Shown piece after piece: positions 1-12,069 of a DNA stretch of 64,000 nucleotides. Position numbers and translations under genes: made by a program. The notes under the pieces were generated by a model. The model was not told the DNA's origin, did no database searches, and was given only the letters and a program-made list of their open reading frames with translations. Position 1 is the stretch's first letter. Each line of letters opens with the position of its first letter. The stretch is from Ichthyophis bannanicus. Lineage: Eukaryota; Chordata; Amphibia; Gymnophiona; Ichthyophiidae. The stretch lies in assembly GCA_033557465.1 (NCBI GenBank), contig CM066031.1, positions 170,965,043 through 171,029,042 of the forward strand, given 5' to 3'.

Positions 1-33
1 TGGCACATCAATCAAAATCAATAATAAAGTGTG

Positions 34-165
34 TTCCTTATCGTTCCTCCAGTTTAGTCCTCCACCCCTGGGTAGTGCACCTCCTCCTGCAGCTTGGAGA
101 CTGGACCAATCAGAATCTTCACCTCCCTGGATGTAGCATGCTGGAACTCCCATCAGCCCCCCCAG
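34..165 (+). repeat. Left inverted terminal repeat of DIRS (34-5714)
   Basis: It reads TTCCTTATCGTTCCTCC onward and is the reverse complement of 5553-5667, including the shared block around CATGCTGGAACTCCCATCAG. Its extreme end reappears complemented in the internal region near 5150-5175. Confidence 0.75.
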
Positions 166-2109
166 TGTGTCCAGTCTCCATGCAGCAGGAGGACGTAGTG
201 AGCCTAGGTGCTGGGCTCACTGGAGGATCTGATCAGAAGCAGGCTAGCTAGTAAAGTTAGTTAGTATAGATTTATTTCTCTTATTTTTGGGATACTCTAT
301 TTTCAATTTGTTTTGGGTTAGATTCAGTTACAGTACTTCCTTTGGTCGGGGGGATTTGTTTGCTGTTTCTTAAAAAAAAAAAGATTGTTATCAAGAGACT
401 GGGAGGCTCAAATACACGGAGAGCCTTGTTTCCTTACGGGGAACTTCTGTCTCTGCCGCGCCATGTTAACGTGCCGGCGTTTCTTTATATGGGATCTCTT
501 TTCCCCTGGAAGGCACAGGGTAGAGCTCCTATCGTACCTCACAGGCAGACTAAGCTGCAGCTGCCGGAACCCGGGGTTCTTCTTGTCGCCGGTGCAGCGG
601 TTCCCGGCGGCGTTGTTGGTTCCTGGAGGTTGAGCTGCGGCTCGGCAAAGGTGGCTTGATTTGTTCCCTGGCAGCCGGGTGCAGCACGGGGGACTCAGAG
701 AGGCCTTCCGGCAGGGCCCGCCACAACGCTGTGAGGAAACTGCGGCCATTTTGAGCACGCGGTTTCCCCAGCGATTTCTTGTTTCATGGTGGCAGTGCTG
801 ATCGCCGGAGCAGGGAGTGCTTCAGGTTCGTTTTCAGCGTTTTCACAGACAGGCTGCTTCTGCTTGGCAATTTTCGCTAGCTGCTTGCTCTTTCTTTCTT
901 TCTTTGGTTTCTGCTAACTTTGCCGTTTTGTTTTGGGTCATTTTCTTTTTTCTCTGGTCACCGTTTATTTCGGGGCAAGCTTAGAGCGTTTTTTTGTTTT
1001 GGTGCCCTAAACAGTAACCTATATATAGTATAAGCAGCATTGGAAGATCCCAACATATACACGATCAGGTAATTTTATAAACTCTCATACAGTCAATGAG
1101 CATTGCCAGGTGTGTTTTTTGGGTCCTATTTTGTACAGTAAACACATCCGCTCTTAGGTGTGTTCAGATGTGTCTCTCCTAGTGCAAACATAACTCTGAG
1201 CAGGTATAACTCTGGGCCTCGATTTGCAGAAAACGCATTTCCGCTACATTATTACATGTATAAACTGAAACCCCATCTATGTGATGTTCATGAGTCATCC
1301 CCCTGTGCACTCCCCATTGGTGGGATGAAGGCTGGGACTTATGCAAAGGCTTGGGTTAGTTCTGACTCCTTGTGTGGCTAAGCTCTTTAAATGAGAGACT
1401 TAAGTGCATATGTTTCCATGCGTTCCTTTTTTTTTTTTAAAGTACAGAAACAGCCCAAACGTGTCTATAATAAAAACTTTGGTTACACTTTTATTATACA
1501 TTGTGTGCAGAAGTGTCAAGACAGCTGTGGGTGCTCAGCCTCATGTTTGCCTGAGGTCCATAAGTGCTTGGAGTGGCCCGGGCTGCACCACAAGCTTTCA
1601 CCCTGACGGTCAAGCAGTATGAATACTTATAAAAATATTTCAGTCGGCATAAGCTGTTTAAGTAGCCGCCTCCCTGCTCTGCAGCAAAGGGCTGTGTTCG
1701 GAAGGCATATGGCTTCACAGGCAAGGGTCTTGTTGGTTCCCGCTTAGTTGATCGTGACCTCTCCCAATCTCTGTGGGTTATATTGCTGTTAGCTGCCTCG
1801 ACTTGGTGGATAGTTAAATAAACTTTTTATAGTGGGGCAGTTCACGTACGGCTTCACATTGTCAGTTTACATATCTGGTCATTCCATTCTCACTTGGCAG
1901 GACGGTTGGCAAGCACCGTACAGAAGAGCGCGATCGCTCCTACATTTTAAGAAAGTGATACTGTCCCTGAAGGGTCAGTCGTTTTGTCATGCCTTCCGGT
2001 GTAGTAAATTGGCAGGTATTTTCACATAGGCTGTACTGTTCAGGTTTGCCCTCTGTGCTTTACCCATTCAGGGTGGTGCATCATGGCCTTTTCGGGTTAG
2101 CGCTTCCTG

Positions 2110-2265
2110 GTGGTCTTGGCCAAGTCACTTAACCCTCCATAGCCCGTGTTCCTGGTACAATAGTTCTCTCCGAGTTCTAATGCCCTGTTCAAGGTGATTT
2201 CAGTTTGTTCAATGTAAACCGCACTGAGGCAGACTAGCGCGGTCTATAAGACAGTGGAAATATAT
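2110..2265 (+). mobile_element. SINE fragment with LINE-type tail
   Basis: The stretch from CAAGTCACTTAACCCTCCAT to the GTAAACCGCACTGA / GCGCGGT tail matches, in the opposite orientation, the body and tail of the SINE at 18841-19134. The tRNA-like head is missing or unreadable. It lies inside the interior of the DIRS at 34-5714, so it was probably inserted after that element. Confidence 0.6.
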
Positions 2266-3704
2266 TCAGGGATAATTCATTAAATTGCCAGGTCCAGCCC
2301 CTACCCTTTGGGTTCACGGCGGCTTGCGGTTCTTCCCCAAAATTTGGTTTGTGGTGGCGGCGGCAGTGCTGCGGACGGCGGGAGTCTTGGTTCTTCCATT
2401 CCTCGTGGTAGCTTTCCTTCAGGGTCTGCGCTGGGGGGGAATCGTTCGGCCCCTCAGTCGCCCGGTTTGCTCGCAAGTCATCGCTTTTTGATAGGTGAGG
2501 TTTCATTGTTTGGGGAGCCTCGGGGTGGCTATCGGTGATTTCGCAGAATCAGATTCAGGAACCCTTTGAATGAAAAAAAAAAAATGAACCCCCCCCCCCA
2601 AACAAAAAAATAAACACAGGGCCACTTCATGGGCACTCAGGGGTTAGTGTCTAAACCGGCAACTGTAGTGTTCTGCAGGCCAAGCTTTAACGCTCCTAAT
2701 GTCGGTTTAGCGGTGGGGGCTCTAGTGCCCTAAAGACCACTGCAAGTCCACTCTGCTCATGAATAACATATGGCTTAGTGTCCCCATCCCTGGAGGTGGG
2801 GTGGTGGAATACAAATTTTCTTTTCCTCATCAGGTTCATGCAGGCCGCCACCTATCAGCCCTACTCTTGCAAGGTTATCAATGTATCCCGCCGCGATTTT
2901 GCGGACGGCAGGTAGACCAGGGGGGGTACCTGTGGGTTTCATAGCTCCAATTAGCCTGCTCTTCCCGGGTAGTTTTCATCTATTTCTGGAGCTGAGCTGT
3001 CAGAGCAGAGCGGTCTGCATCTAGCAGGGGCACTGTCCGTCTGGACGGTCTTGTTCAAGGGACCGTGCTGAGGGTGAAGGGAAGAACGCCTAGGTAGCAC
3101 GGTCTGGAAGTTAGCGCCCCGGGGTACTGGACTGTTTCCTAGCGGAAGTCTATGCTCTAGGTATGCTTCAGGGATTCCACCTCTGTTCAGGTGTGCTCCC
3201 TGCACTGTGTTTGCATGATGGGTGCTGGGTCGCTTTTCTCTGTAAATGGGCATTTTGTAGGTGCTCTCAATAGCTTATGTATACTATTGGGTGCATTCAT
3301 GGCAAACCGCGACTTCCTTTCTTTGCTCAGGCTGTCTTATCAGATTGGGTTAGTTTCTCCAGTATTGGGAGGATGTCGCGCTATCGGTCATCAGTTTCCC
3401 TTTCTCTTTGAGCTTTGCTTCCGGCTCCTAGTATCTCTTTCCTTCTGATGTCCAGGACGCATGTTCTCCGGACCTCTGGCCATTCTCTTCTCAGTTTTCT
3501 CTCAAGGCTGATGGAAGGGCTGGAAGGCGAGAAGGGGGTCAAGGAACCAGCACCAGCTCTATTGTCTATTGGCTGCCACTGTTCTCTACGGTCACTTATT
3601 TACGGTGAGTTATTTATTAGGGTATACTGTTGCCTATAGGTCGGGGTGCGCATACAGTATTTCTATTTCCCTTGTCCCTGCAGGGTTCGCAATTTGTTTT
3701 GGTA

Positions 3705-3875
3705 CCTGAGACAGGGGGTTAAGTCACTTAACAAGGGTCAGCAGGACCACCTCTGGGGTCAGCATCCTTGGTTTTTCTTTTTATGTTGCGGTCTGAGGCT
3801 GGTAGTCTCAATTGGATTTCAATCCCTGGGCCCTCTGGTAGCGTACCTTAACCACTAGGCTGCTCTGCTCCGTGC
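3705..3875 (-). mobile_element. Probable tRNA-derived SINE fragment
   Basis: On the minus strand an A-box-like CCTAGTGGTTAAGG is followed by a B-box-like GGGATTGAAATCC and later by a segment containing AGTGACTTAACCCC. These have the order and spacing of the tRNA-like head and body of the SINEs near 19 kb. The copy is diverged and its limits are uncertain. Confidence 0.45.
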
Positions 3876-4175
3876 CAGCTAGTCCCAGGGTCATAGGGCC
3901 AAGCGCGGCCTGCTACTACCAAGGCAGAGGCCTTGTGGAGGCTCCATTCATAAGAATGTGGACAAGGCCATATGGGGTCGTTCAAACTTTTTTAGGCCCC
4001 GTATACTGTTTCCTAGGGTAGCCAGTTAGGCTCTTAGAACCCTGGCTGTTTTCCATACAGGCGCTTAAGATATTCAAGGCTCGAATCGGAGCACGCGCTG
4101 GTTTTGTCTCTGTTCCTGCCTTAAGGGTTCCGTGGATTGGATCTTGGATTGGTAAAGGTGGAGAATGATGATGAT

Positions 4176-4197
4176 AAAAAAAAAAAAAAAAAAAAAA
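4176..4197 (+). repeat. Poly(A) tract, 22 bp
   Basis: An uninterrupted run of A after GATGATGAT, inside the non-coding interior of the DIRS-type element. It could be the tail of a decayed retroposon or a simple repeat. Confidence 0.9.
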
Positions 4198-5139
4198 GAA
4201 ACGAAAAGTCCCGGGACCGTGCACGTAAACTTTGTTTTACACCGCTACGTTCGGAGACCGTTTCGCGCACGGTTGTTGGAGTACACAGGAGACCTAGTGG
4301 TCAATTACCTGTCGGGTACTGCGAGAGATACGCTGAGCGTGGCAGGCGTTCGAAGCCAGGAGGACCGGTTGGGCACTGCGGCGTGATGCGCTGTTTCCTC
4401 AGAGTGGTTTCTGCTCTGCACCCAGCATGACGAGTTTTCGTTTCCTCGTCGGCTTTCATCTTGGTCTTACAGGGCTTCGATAAAGCGCTGTGTGGGCATT
4501 TCCGGCAAGGTTCCGTCAGGGGTTTTGAGGCTTCAGGTGGCATTTTTGGTAACCTTTTCCTCAACGAGGAGCATTTCAGAGTGACAGGCTCTTCCTATAG
4601 GGACCCGTTTCTACCTGTTGTCCATGGTAGGGGAGTACTTTAACCGCTGTCCTGGTTGCTGGACAGAGGTTTCCTTTCTTTCGCATCTTCAGAGTTGCTT
4701 ACAGTTCTGCAAGCGGAAGCTGGATTTGATTCGGATGGGCGATGGAATCGCTTGGACATAATGAGGGTGTTGCGTGCCGATTGGACCATGTTCGAGTCCC
4801 TTTGCGAAACCAATCGTCTATTTGCCTTGTTGGGAGTTTTTTCCAGAACGAGGCATCTATGGCGCAGGTGTCCCTTGCCAGGTCGGGTAAGGAGGCGGTT
4901 GTCGCAGATCACAGGTTACAGGGGCATCCGGTCCTTGGTAGATGTTGAGAGTTTGCTTTACGAACGCACGCAGCGTCCCGGTCGCTGCTCAGACCTTTTT
5001 TCCCCGGTATGCGGTGCTAAGGAGTGACTTGGGCATCGCTGAATGAGATGTGGGATGTGTTGGAGGCAAGAGATTCCGGTATTGGGTTGCCATTGTTGTG
5101 TGCCGGCTGACGGGGTCCCTCCTGATAATACTGCTCTGA

Positions 5140-5240
5140 TACATCCCAGGGGTGGAGGACTAAACTGGAGGAACAATAAGGAAATCAAAATTACACTTAC
5201 CTGGTAATTGTAGTTCCTTGAGTGACGACAGTTTAGTCCT
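5140..5240 (+). repeat. Internal complementary region of DIRS (34-5714)
   Basis: The first half is the complement of the left end (GGAGGACTAAACTGGAGGAA). The second half, from AATTACACTTACCTGG to TTTAGTCCTCC, is the complement of the right end near 5660-5712. In DIRS elements this region is thought to template the extreme ends during circular cDNA formation. Confidence 0.75.
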
Positions 5241-5552
5241 CCTTCCCGCCCTAAATTTCTGCGGTCAGCTCTGCACGAGTTTGGTACTGCGAGGCGAAGT
5301 CACAGGTGAGTGTTTACTCGGGAAGTTTAGGTTTCTTCCTTTGGAATTTCTCTCTTCTGCTTATATCTGTATTGTAGGGTTCAGCAGCAGGAGGGCATCT
5401 TATGGGGCGTCTCCTGGTGATTGCCATAGGGGCATGTTCCTGTCTTGATCAGGGTGCTCGTTTTAAAAAATAATCATAATGATACAGATTACAATGAAAG
5501 AAAAAGTTGGCTACTTTATTTGTTGTTTTCTTGAGTCTGCTTTGTCAGTAGG

Positions 5553-5714
5553 TCACTGGGGGGCTGATGGGAGTTCCAGCATGCTACATCCAGGGAGGTG
5601 AAGATTCTGATTGGTCCAGTCTCCAAGCTGCAGGAGGAGGTGCACTACCCAGGGGTGGAGGACTAAACTGTCGTCACTCAAGGAACTACATTTACCAGGT
5701 AAGTGTAATTTCGA
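5553..5714 (+). repeat. Right inverted terminal repeat of DIRS (34-5714)
   Basis: Inverted copy of the left end. It closes with an extension (ACTCAAGGAACTACATTTAC and on to about 5714) that is absent from the left end but present, complemented, in the internal complementary region, as expected for the longer DIRS right end. Confidence 0.75.
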
Positions 5715-5984
5715 TGTTTGTAGCATGCAGTGTGAGAACTGAGAAGTGTATTGTGTGGGGCAGTGCGTTAGATTATATCGTGAACTATTTACATAATGAG
5801 CTATATACATATATACATCTCTGAGTGGCTTTCTCTTTTTCAACTTTAGCTTGAGTTTGCATACTAGGAGTTGGTGATCTTTGCCACAGTCAGTTCCTGG
5901 TTTTGTTTTTGTTATAGAGATTTTCCATCTTTGACTTGTACAGAAGTAGTCAATTTGATTTTTGTACAATTCATGTTCATGTGT
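5715..5984. other. Unassigned spacer
   Basis: AT-rich DNA between the right end of the DIRS and the first recognisable CR1 endonuclease sequence. I see no motif; it may be decayed 5' sequence of the CR1 copy. Confidence 0.4.
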
Positions 5985-7860
5985 ACATTCGCTGCTTGTG
6001 TTTGGCGACTTCATTATGCTGGATGTCGATTGGCACATTCCTGCTGCAGTGTCATCTAGAAGTAAGGAGATCCTAGATTCTCTTCAGGGAGAATTTATTC
6101 CAGCAGTGGGTAACAGAACCCAAACGTGATGGGGCCATACTGGACGGTGCTTACCAATGGGGAAAATTATTCTGAAGTTATAGTGAGATGATTTTGCATC
6201 CAGTGATCACCAGATGGTGTGGTTCAGTATTAGGCTTAGGGCTGATAAAAAAAAAATATGGGCCTTAGACTTTAGGAAAACTAACTTTGCCAAGATGGGA
6301 CAATACCTCAAGGAGTCATTAGCGGGATGGGAACAGCTGTGGGATGTAGAAAAGCAATGGGCAAAACTGAAAGGGGATATTTTAAGGGCAACAAACCTTT
6401 TTGGTAGAAAGGTAAATAGGAGGCCACCTTGGTTCTCGAAAGAAGTAGCTGAAAAGATGAAGAAAAAGAGGGAGGCCTTCATAAAATACATGAGATCACA
6501 GAGAGAGGAGGATGGGCATTTATATTTGGAAAAACTTAGAGAAAGCTAGCAAGGTAGTCAGGGAAGCAAAGATACAAAAAAGAAGAAGAAATAGCCGGTT
6601 CAACAAAATGGGGTGATAAGACATTTTTCAGATGTTAGTGAGAGGAGAACAGACAAAAGTAGTAATGTCAGACTCGAGAATGAAGGGGAGGAATATGTAG
6701 AAGCTGATGAGGATGAAGCAGAATTGTTTTTAAAAAATATTTCTGTTGTGTTCACAGATGAAGGGCCAGGAGCAGGACCTCAGAAAACACCCACAAAAAG
6801 GAACAGAGGTGACGGGGATCTTGAATGATTTTCAGAAGACTGTGTTCATGAGGAACTAGCTAAATTTAAAAATAGACAAAGTGATGGGACTGGATGGGAT
6901 TCGTCCAAGAATACTGAAGGAACTTAGGAATGTTCTAGTGGCTCCACTGACTGACCTTTTCAATGCTGCTTTGGACTTAGGAGTGGTCCCAGAGGATTGG
7001 AGAAAGGCACATGTGGGCCCTTTACACAAAAGCGGAAGTAAGAATGAGGTCAAACTACAGGCCGGTTAGTCTAACCTCTGTGGTGAGTAAATTATTGGAA
7101 ATACTTCTAAAATAGAATAATGAGGTTTCTGGAGTCCAGTGGATTGCAGGATCTGAGACAGTATGGGTTTACCAGAGGCCGGTCCTGTCACACAAATCTG
7201 TTTGATTTCTTTGACGGGGTGACCAGGAAGTTGGACCAAGGGAGATCCCTTGATGTAGTGTATTTAGATTTCAGTAAAGCCTTTGACACCGTTCTACACA
7301 GGCGACTTATTAATAAACTGAGCATCCTAGAGATGGACCTAAAATGACTGACTGACTGGGTTAGAATTGGTTGTGTGGGAGGCGATAAATGGTACAGGTA
7401 TTTGGATCTTACTCTGAGGAGAAGGTTACCAGTGGTGTGCCCTGAGGGATCTGTCTTTGGTCCGATTCTTTTTTAACATCTTTGTCAGTGATATAGCGGA
7501 AGGGCTGTCGGGTAAGGTTTGCCTCTTTGCAGATGATACCAAAATCTGCAATAGAGTAGACACCCAGGAAGGTGTAGATAACATGAGGAGGATCTAGCTA
7601 AGCTTGAAGAATGGTCTAGAATTTGGCAGTTGAGACTTTGTGCTAAAAAATGCAGGGTCATGCATTTGGGCTATAAAAATCCAAGGGAGTGGTACAGTGT
7701 AGAGGGCAAAGTACTTCTGTCCACAAAAGAAGAACAGGACCTGGGTGTGATTGTGTTTGACCATCTTAAAGTAGCTAAACAGGTAGAAACTGCGAAAGCA
7801 AGAAAGATGCTTGGGTGCACAGGGAGAGGAATGGCCAGCAGAAAAAGGAGGTGATAGTAC
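5985..7860 (+). pseudogene. CR1 ORF2 remnant (endonuclease-reverse transcriptase)
   Basis: Broken frames carry successive CR1 domains: the end of the endonuclease (SDHQMV near 6205), the linker (6214-6549), GLDGIRPRILKELRN and VPEDWRKAHVGPLHKSG of the early RT (6881-7069), QYGFTRGRSC and VVYLDFSKAFDTV (motif A, 7120-7347), a degenerate FADDTK near 7520-7545, and the KKCRVMHLGYKNP region (7630-7854). Each segment lies in a different frame or is separated by stops, so no functional protein is possible. In CR1 this enzyme nicks target DNA and primes cDNA synthesis there. Confidence 0.85.
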
Positions 7861-8225
7861 CTTTCCATAGGTTTCTAGTGTGACCTCATTTGAAGTATTG
7901 TGTGTAGTTCTGGAGCCTGCACCTTCAAAAGGATATAAACAGGATGGAGTCGGTGCAGAGGGTAGCTACTAAAATGGTTAGTGGTCTTCGTTATTTATTT
8001 ATTTATTTATTTAACATCTTTTATATACCGCGCTATTTGTTTTCAGTGCGGTTTACAAATAACAAAGGCTGCACATTCCGAGGACACTGGTGTGCTTACA
8101 TTATAACAGGAAACTTAAACTTGGAACAACATGGTAAAACTGTAACTATGTACAAAACATATTGGATTCTTTAGTATTCACAGGAGGGCTAAGGCAGGAC
8201 ATCAGAGAACTTGAGGCAGAATTAC

Positions 8226-11200
8226 TTATGAGGGAATTGGGAATGAAGAGTGAGAGTTTGTGGGTTTAGGAGTGCTGATGATCGGATGTGGATTGGATGC
8301 TTGTGCAAAGTGGAGAAGAAAAATGTGGTGCTTGATTGCCTTGCGAAATTGAGTGAGGTCTTTAATTGCTCTTATTTCAGGTGTGAGTTCATTCCAGCAT
8401 TTAGGTGCATAGAAGGCGAAGGTCCTTTTCTTGGTTGACTGGGTACATTTGATGGACTCTTTGGGGATGATCAGGGTGTTGTCCGTTGTTGTCCTTCTCA
8501 TTCTGTTTTTTGGGGTGAGGGAGATGAGATCATTGAGAGACGTGGGGGCAAGGTTGTTGATAATCTTGAAAGTGATGATGAGGATTTTATAAGTTAACCT
8601 GCAATGAATTGGTAGCTAGTGGAGTTCCATGAGAGTCGGGGTGATATGGTCTGATCTTGCTAGACCACAGAGCACCCTAGCAGCCGCGTTCATCGCAAGC
8701 TGTAGTGGATTAATGATGCTCTTGGGGAGTCTGTATAAGACGACATTTGCATAATCAAAATGAGGTAGTGTGAGGGCCTGGAAAATGGTCCGGAAGTTGT
8801 TATGCGGTAGCATGGGTCTGAGGCACTGTTCCCTCTAAGCTGTGCGCGTGTGCGCGCGCACATACCTTGCCAAGCGAGCGCACATACTTTACAACAGAGC
8901 GCACAAAAATTACGGTTCTGATTCTGATAGAAAACAACACAGACGTCTTAAAATTTAAAAGTTGTTGTGTATTTACGTTTTTCACAAGTTCTACAATATT
9001 TTCTAGTGCAATCAATGTGGTGTACATACTGTATTCTGACGTGTAGTCAAATTTTAAAGTATATAACTCCGAGTGTCGTTATGTGGCGCACAAAAAATGT
9101 AACCTTCCTTCAGAAGCTGCACAGCTGATATTTTATGCTCACACAGCCTACAGAAAATTAGAGGGAACATTGGTCTGAGGTGCCTTAGCGTTCTGATTTT
9201 ATTGTAGACAGATCTGGTGATGTTTCTAATGTGTTCCTTAAATTCAAAATGCTGATCCAGTGTAATCCCTAGGTAGCGAATAGATAGTTTACTAGGGAGA
9301 TCCGCATCTCTTACTTTTAGGGAGGATGGGGGGGAGAAATCTTTGTTTCTTGAAATGAACAGAACTTCGGTCTTCTTGAAGTTTATACGGAGGTTTTGCG
9401 ATGCTAACCAGTCTGTGATGGCGTTGAAGCAGTGAATAAGGTTGGTGAAGTCTGGTTGTTTTACTTTAAATGGTGTAAACAGTAGAACGTCGTCGGCATA
9501 GATTAATGAGGAGATATCGAAGGTGCGTATGATGTCACATATCGGCTGTAAGTATACATTGAACAGAAGCGCAGATAAGGAAGATCCTTGCGGAACACCT
9601 TGATGTTGGTGGAAAGGTGTGGATGTGGTAGAACCGACTCTGACATGCTGCCATCGCTCCGACAGGTATGACCTACACCATTCCCAGGCGAGACCACGGA
9701 TTCCCTTCTCCAGGAGTCGGGCGAGAAGTTGATTATGATTAACGGAATCGAAGGCAGCGGAGATATCTAGGAATATTAGAGCAAAGCCATTTTCAGCCTT
9801 ATCAAGACCTCTATTCAATGTATTAGTTAGGGTGGTAAGGAGAGTTTCTACACCGTGTGATTCCCTGAAGCCGTGTTGACAGGGATCGAGCGGTGAGGCT
9901 GTATCGATGTGATGTTGTATCTGTCTCTGAACAACCTTCTCTATTATTTTGGTTAATAGAGGTATGCTCGAAATTGGGCGGTAGGAGTCAGGCTTTAGTG
10001 GGTCAAGTCTAGAGTTCTTCAGGAGTGGTCTTATAGAGGTTTGTTTGAGGAAAGATGGGAACGAGCCTGTTGCAAAGGATAGTCCAATGATGTTGACTAG
10101 GATTGGGCTCAGTTCGGCACGCAGAGATCTGACCCAGTATGCTGGGCAGGGGTCACTTGGAGCTGTAGAAGTATTGATGGAGGTGATGAGATCTTGAATG
10201 TTTTTCTCAGAGGGTGTGGTGAACATTGTGATTGGAGGAAGTGAGGTGTGAGAGTGGGATAATGCTGTAACTGGGACTGTGTCGGTTATGGAGGTCTTGG
10301 ATTGAAGGTAGTCGGCGTAGGACTGGGGGAGGATAGGAACTAGTTGAGTAGGTGATGGTTCTTTAATTAGGGATTTTGCTATGTTGAAAAGATCTCTAGG
10401 TTTATTTAGTGAGCGGAGGAGAAGATTAGCATGGTATTCACTCATTCTGAGATATATAGTTTCACGGTGGAGTTTGAGGTGGTTCAAGTATGTTACTTTG
10501 TCAGATTCAGAGCGAGACCTTCTCCATTTCCTTTCAAATTTCCTGAGGGTGAGGAGGGATGACCGGAGATCTGCTGTGAACCATGGTGATGTCTGTCTTT
10601 TGTTTTGTTTGGTCTTGTTGCTTTTGGTTGAGGCTGGTAGCTGTGCAAAAGACTTTAATGTGGTGTTCCAGTTGGTGATTGCTTCTCCGAGGTCATAAGG
10701 CATTGAATTGAGTAGTGGTAAGGCATGCTTAATGAATTCTTCTTTGTCTAGTGGTTTGAAGTGAGAGGTAGGTTTGGATTCTGTACTGGGGTTGTTAGGT
10801 GGATGTTTAGAATGAGGAGTGGGCATCTGGAACATGATTAGTTTATGATCCGACCAGGGGATGGAGGTGATAGTGGTGTTGAGGCTGGAATTTTGGCTGA
10901 ACGCAGCGTGGGGAGCGAAGATTAGGTCCAGTAGGTTTCCTTTATTGTGGGTGGAAGTGTTCACAAGTTGATCAAAGCCGAGTATTTGCATGGCTTCTAG
11001 GAAGGCATCTGCTTGGCTGGATTGCAGGGAGGGTAAGTTAAAGTCTCCAAGCAGCCAATTGGAGCTGCGCGGGTCGGCTGGGTTGCAAGCTAAGTCAATA
11101 AAAGTAGAGATAACCTCAGGAGGAGAAGAGGGGGATCTGTAAATGAGGTTTATGGTGATGTCCTTATTGGCAATGGTGATTATGTCCGCATGGGTGGAGC

Positions 11201-11570
11201 TCTTAGATGTGAGAAGTCGAAATTCTAGGTCTGTTTTTGAAAGGATAAATACTCCACCGCCTTTTCGGTTAGTCCTGTGGCATGTGTGGATGGAAAAGTT
11301 GGAAGGTATTAGTTGGTTTATGAGAGCTGTGTCAGTATCTTTGAGCCAGGATTCAGTCACCATGAGGAGATCCAGGTTATGTACGGCTATCAGGTCCGGT
11401 ATCACTGGCCATTTCTTGCGCACAGAGCGTGAGTTTATAAGGGCACAATTGAGGAAGAGTTGGGTTTTAGGTGGGTCTTTTTTGAGGCTGTCTGATTGAT
11501 TGAGGGCCACATATAGCAGGTGAGCGTCGCGGGTGTTGTGGGAAGCTGGTTGCAGAGTGGTAAGGGTTAG
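8226..11570 (-). pseudogene. L2-like ORF2 (EN-RT), interrupted by a hAT MITE
   Basis: The frame is open from about 11570 down to 9173 (about 800 codons). Endonuclease-like INSRSVRKKWPVIPD, VTESWL, GGGVFI, GDFNLP and SDHKLI are followed by RT motifs YRPISSIPLL, DISAAFDSVNH (motif A), GVPQGSSLSALLF (motif B) and YADDVLLF (motif C). After the hAT insert, the C-terminal region resumes at 8813-8616 (LPHFDYANVVLY) and 8501-8226 (FYAPKCWNELTPEIRAI). A TAG replaces a Trp codon just after MELH near 8615. The open minus-strand frame at 9054-11579 uses an ATG in flanking CR1 DNA and ends in hAT sequence, so neither terminus is native. Confidence 0.85.
8824..9172. mobile_element. Non-autonomous hAT MITE, 349 bp
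   Basis: Terminal inverted repeats CACTGTTCCCTCTAA and, read inward from the other end, CAATGTTCCCTCTAA. It begins CA and ends TG, as hAT elements do, and is flanked by a perfect 8-bp duplication, GTCTGAGG (8816-8823 and 9173-9180), the hAT-typical length. There is no transposase. It sits inside the RT C-terminal region of the L2-like LINE and is the youngest layer of this nest. Confidence 0.92.
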
Positions 11571-12069
11571 ATAAAGCATATGAGGATAGACTTAAAGATC
11601 TTAACATGTATATGTTAGGGGAAAGGCGGGATAGAGGAGATATGATAGATTTAAATACTTCCGTGATATAAATGCACAAGAGGAGAGCCTCTTTCGATTA
11701 AAAGCAAGCTCCACTACGAGGGGACATAGGATGAGGGTGAAAGGGGATAGACTCGGGAGTAATATGTGGAAATATTTCTTTACAGAAAGAGTGGTAGATG
11801 TGTGGAATGATCTCCCAGTGGAGGAGTAGAGATGAGGGCAGTATCTGAATTCAAGAAAGCATGGGACCAACACAGAAGATCTCTAAAGGAAAAAAGGGGA
11901 CTGTTGTAGTGATATGGAAGGACAGACTATATAGGCCATGTAGTCTTTTTCTGCCATTATGTTTCTATGTTGTTATCCCTTCTAGAACTTACACATTGCT
12001 TTTCCAGATCAAAAATAGAAGCTGCCAAGCATTTTTTTTCCTGTGGGAAACATAGGCAAGAACCTCACC

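Larger units (their letters stand above)
34..5714 (+). mobile_element. DIRS-type retrotransposon, decayed or non-autonomous
   Basis: The outer ends are inverted copies of each other (about 49-163 against 5553-5667), and 5140-5240 joins the complements of both extreme ends. This is the inverted-terminal-repeat plus internal-complementary-region plan of DIRS elements. The leader (about 190-260) resembles that of the DIRS at 25003, including a short stretch ending in GGGCTCACTGGAGGA. Between about 1000 and 5100 I recognise no gag, RT, RNase H or tyrosine recombinase; the longest plus-strand frame (4656-5027, 123 codons) matches nothing I know. SINE fragments inside suggest age. No target-site duplication is evident, as expected for recombinase-mediated integration. 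It is either a non-autonomous derivative or a copy too decayed to read. Confidence 0.75.
7991..11570 (-). mobile_element. L2-like LINE nested in CR1
   Basis: A minus-strand LINE with an (AAATA)n-type 3' tail at 7991-8015, the family tail GTAAACCGCACTGA...GCGCGGTATATAA just inside it, a short 3' UTR and a long EN-RT frame. It interrupts the CR1 copy precisely: CR1 sequence stops at 7990 and resumes at 11571. The 5' end is truncated close to the start of the endonuclease domain. No clear target-site duplication is visible. The same family tail recurs at 13750, 16730, 18841 and 52461. Confidence 0.85.
5985..11975 (+). mobile_element. CR1-clade LINE, split by a nested LINE
   Basis: A 5'-truncated CR1-type non-LTR retrotransposon occupies 5985-7990 and resumes at 11571-11975. 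The first part gives endonuclease-like FGDFIMLDVDW and, after decay, SDHQMVWFSI, then the linker and reverse transcriptase. The second part is the 3' end, closing with GCCATTATGTTTCTATG. The gap is exactly the L2-like LINE at 7991-11570. The copy is old, with many frame breaks. Confidence 0.85.

Noticed and set aside
5553..6038. 161-codon minus-strand frame
   Set aside because: It overlaps the DIRS right terminal repeat and has no recognisable protein features.
9054..9172. C-terminal 40 codons of the minus-strand LINE frame
   Set aside because: They are hAT MITE sequence read through by chance, not part of the LINE protein.
10381..11499. Plus-strand frames of 105 and 118 codons
   Set aside because: Antisense to the L2-like endonuclease; no independent motif.
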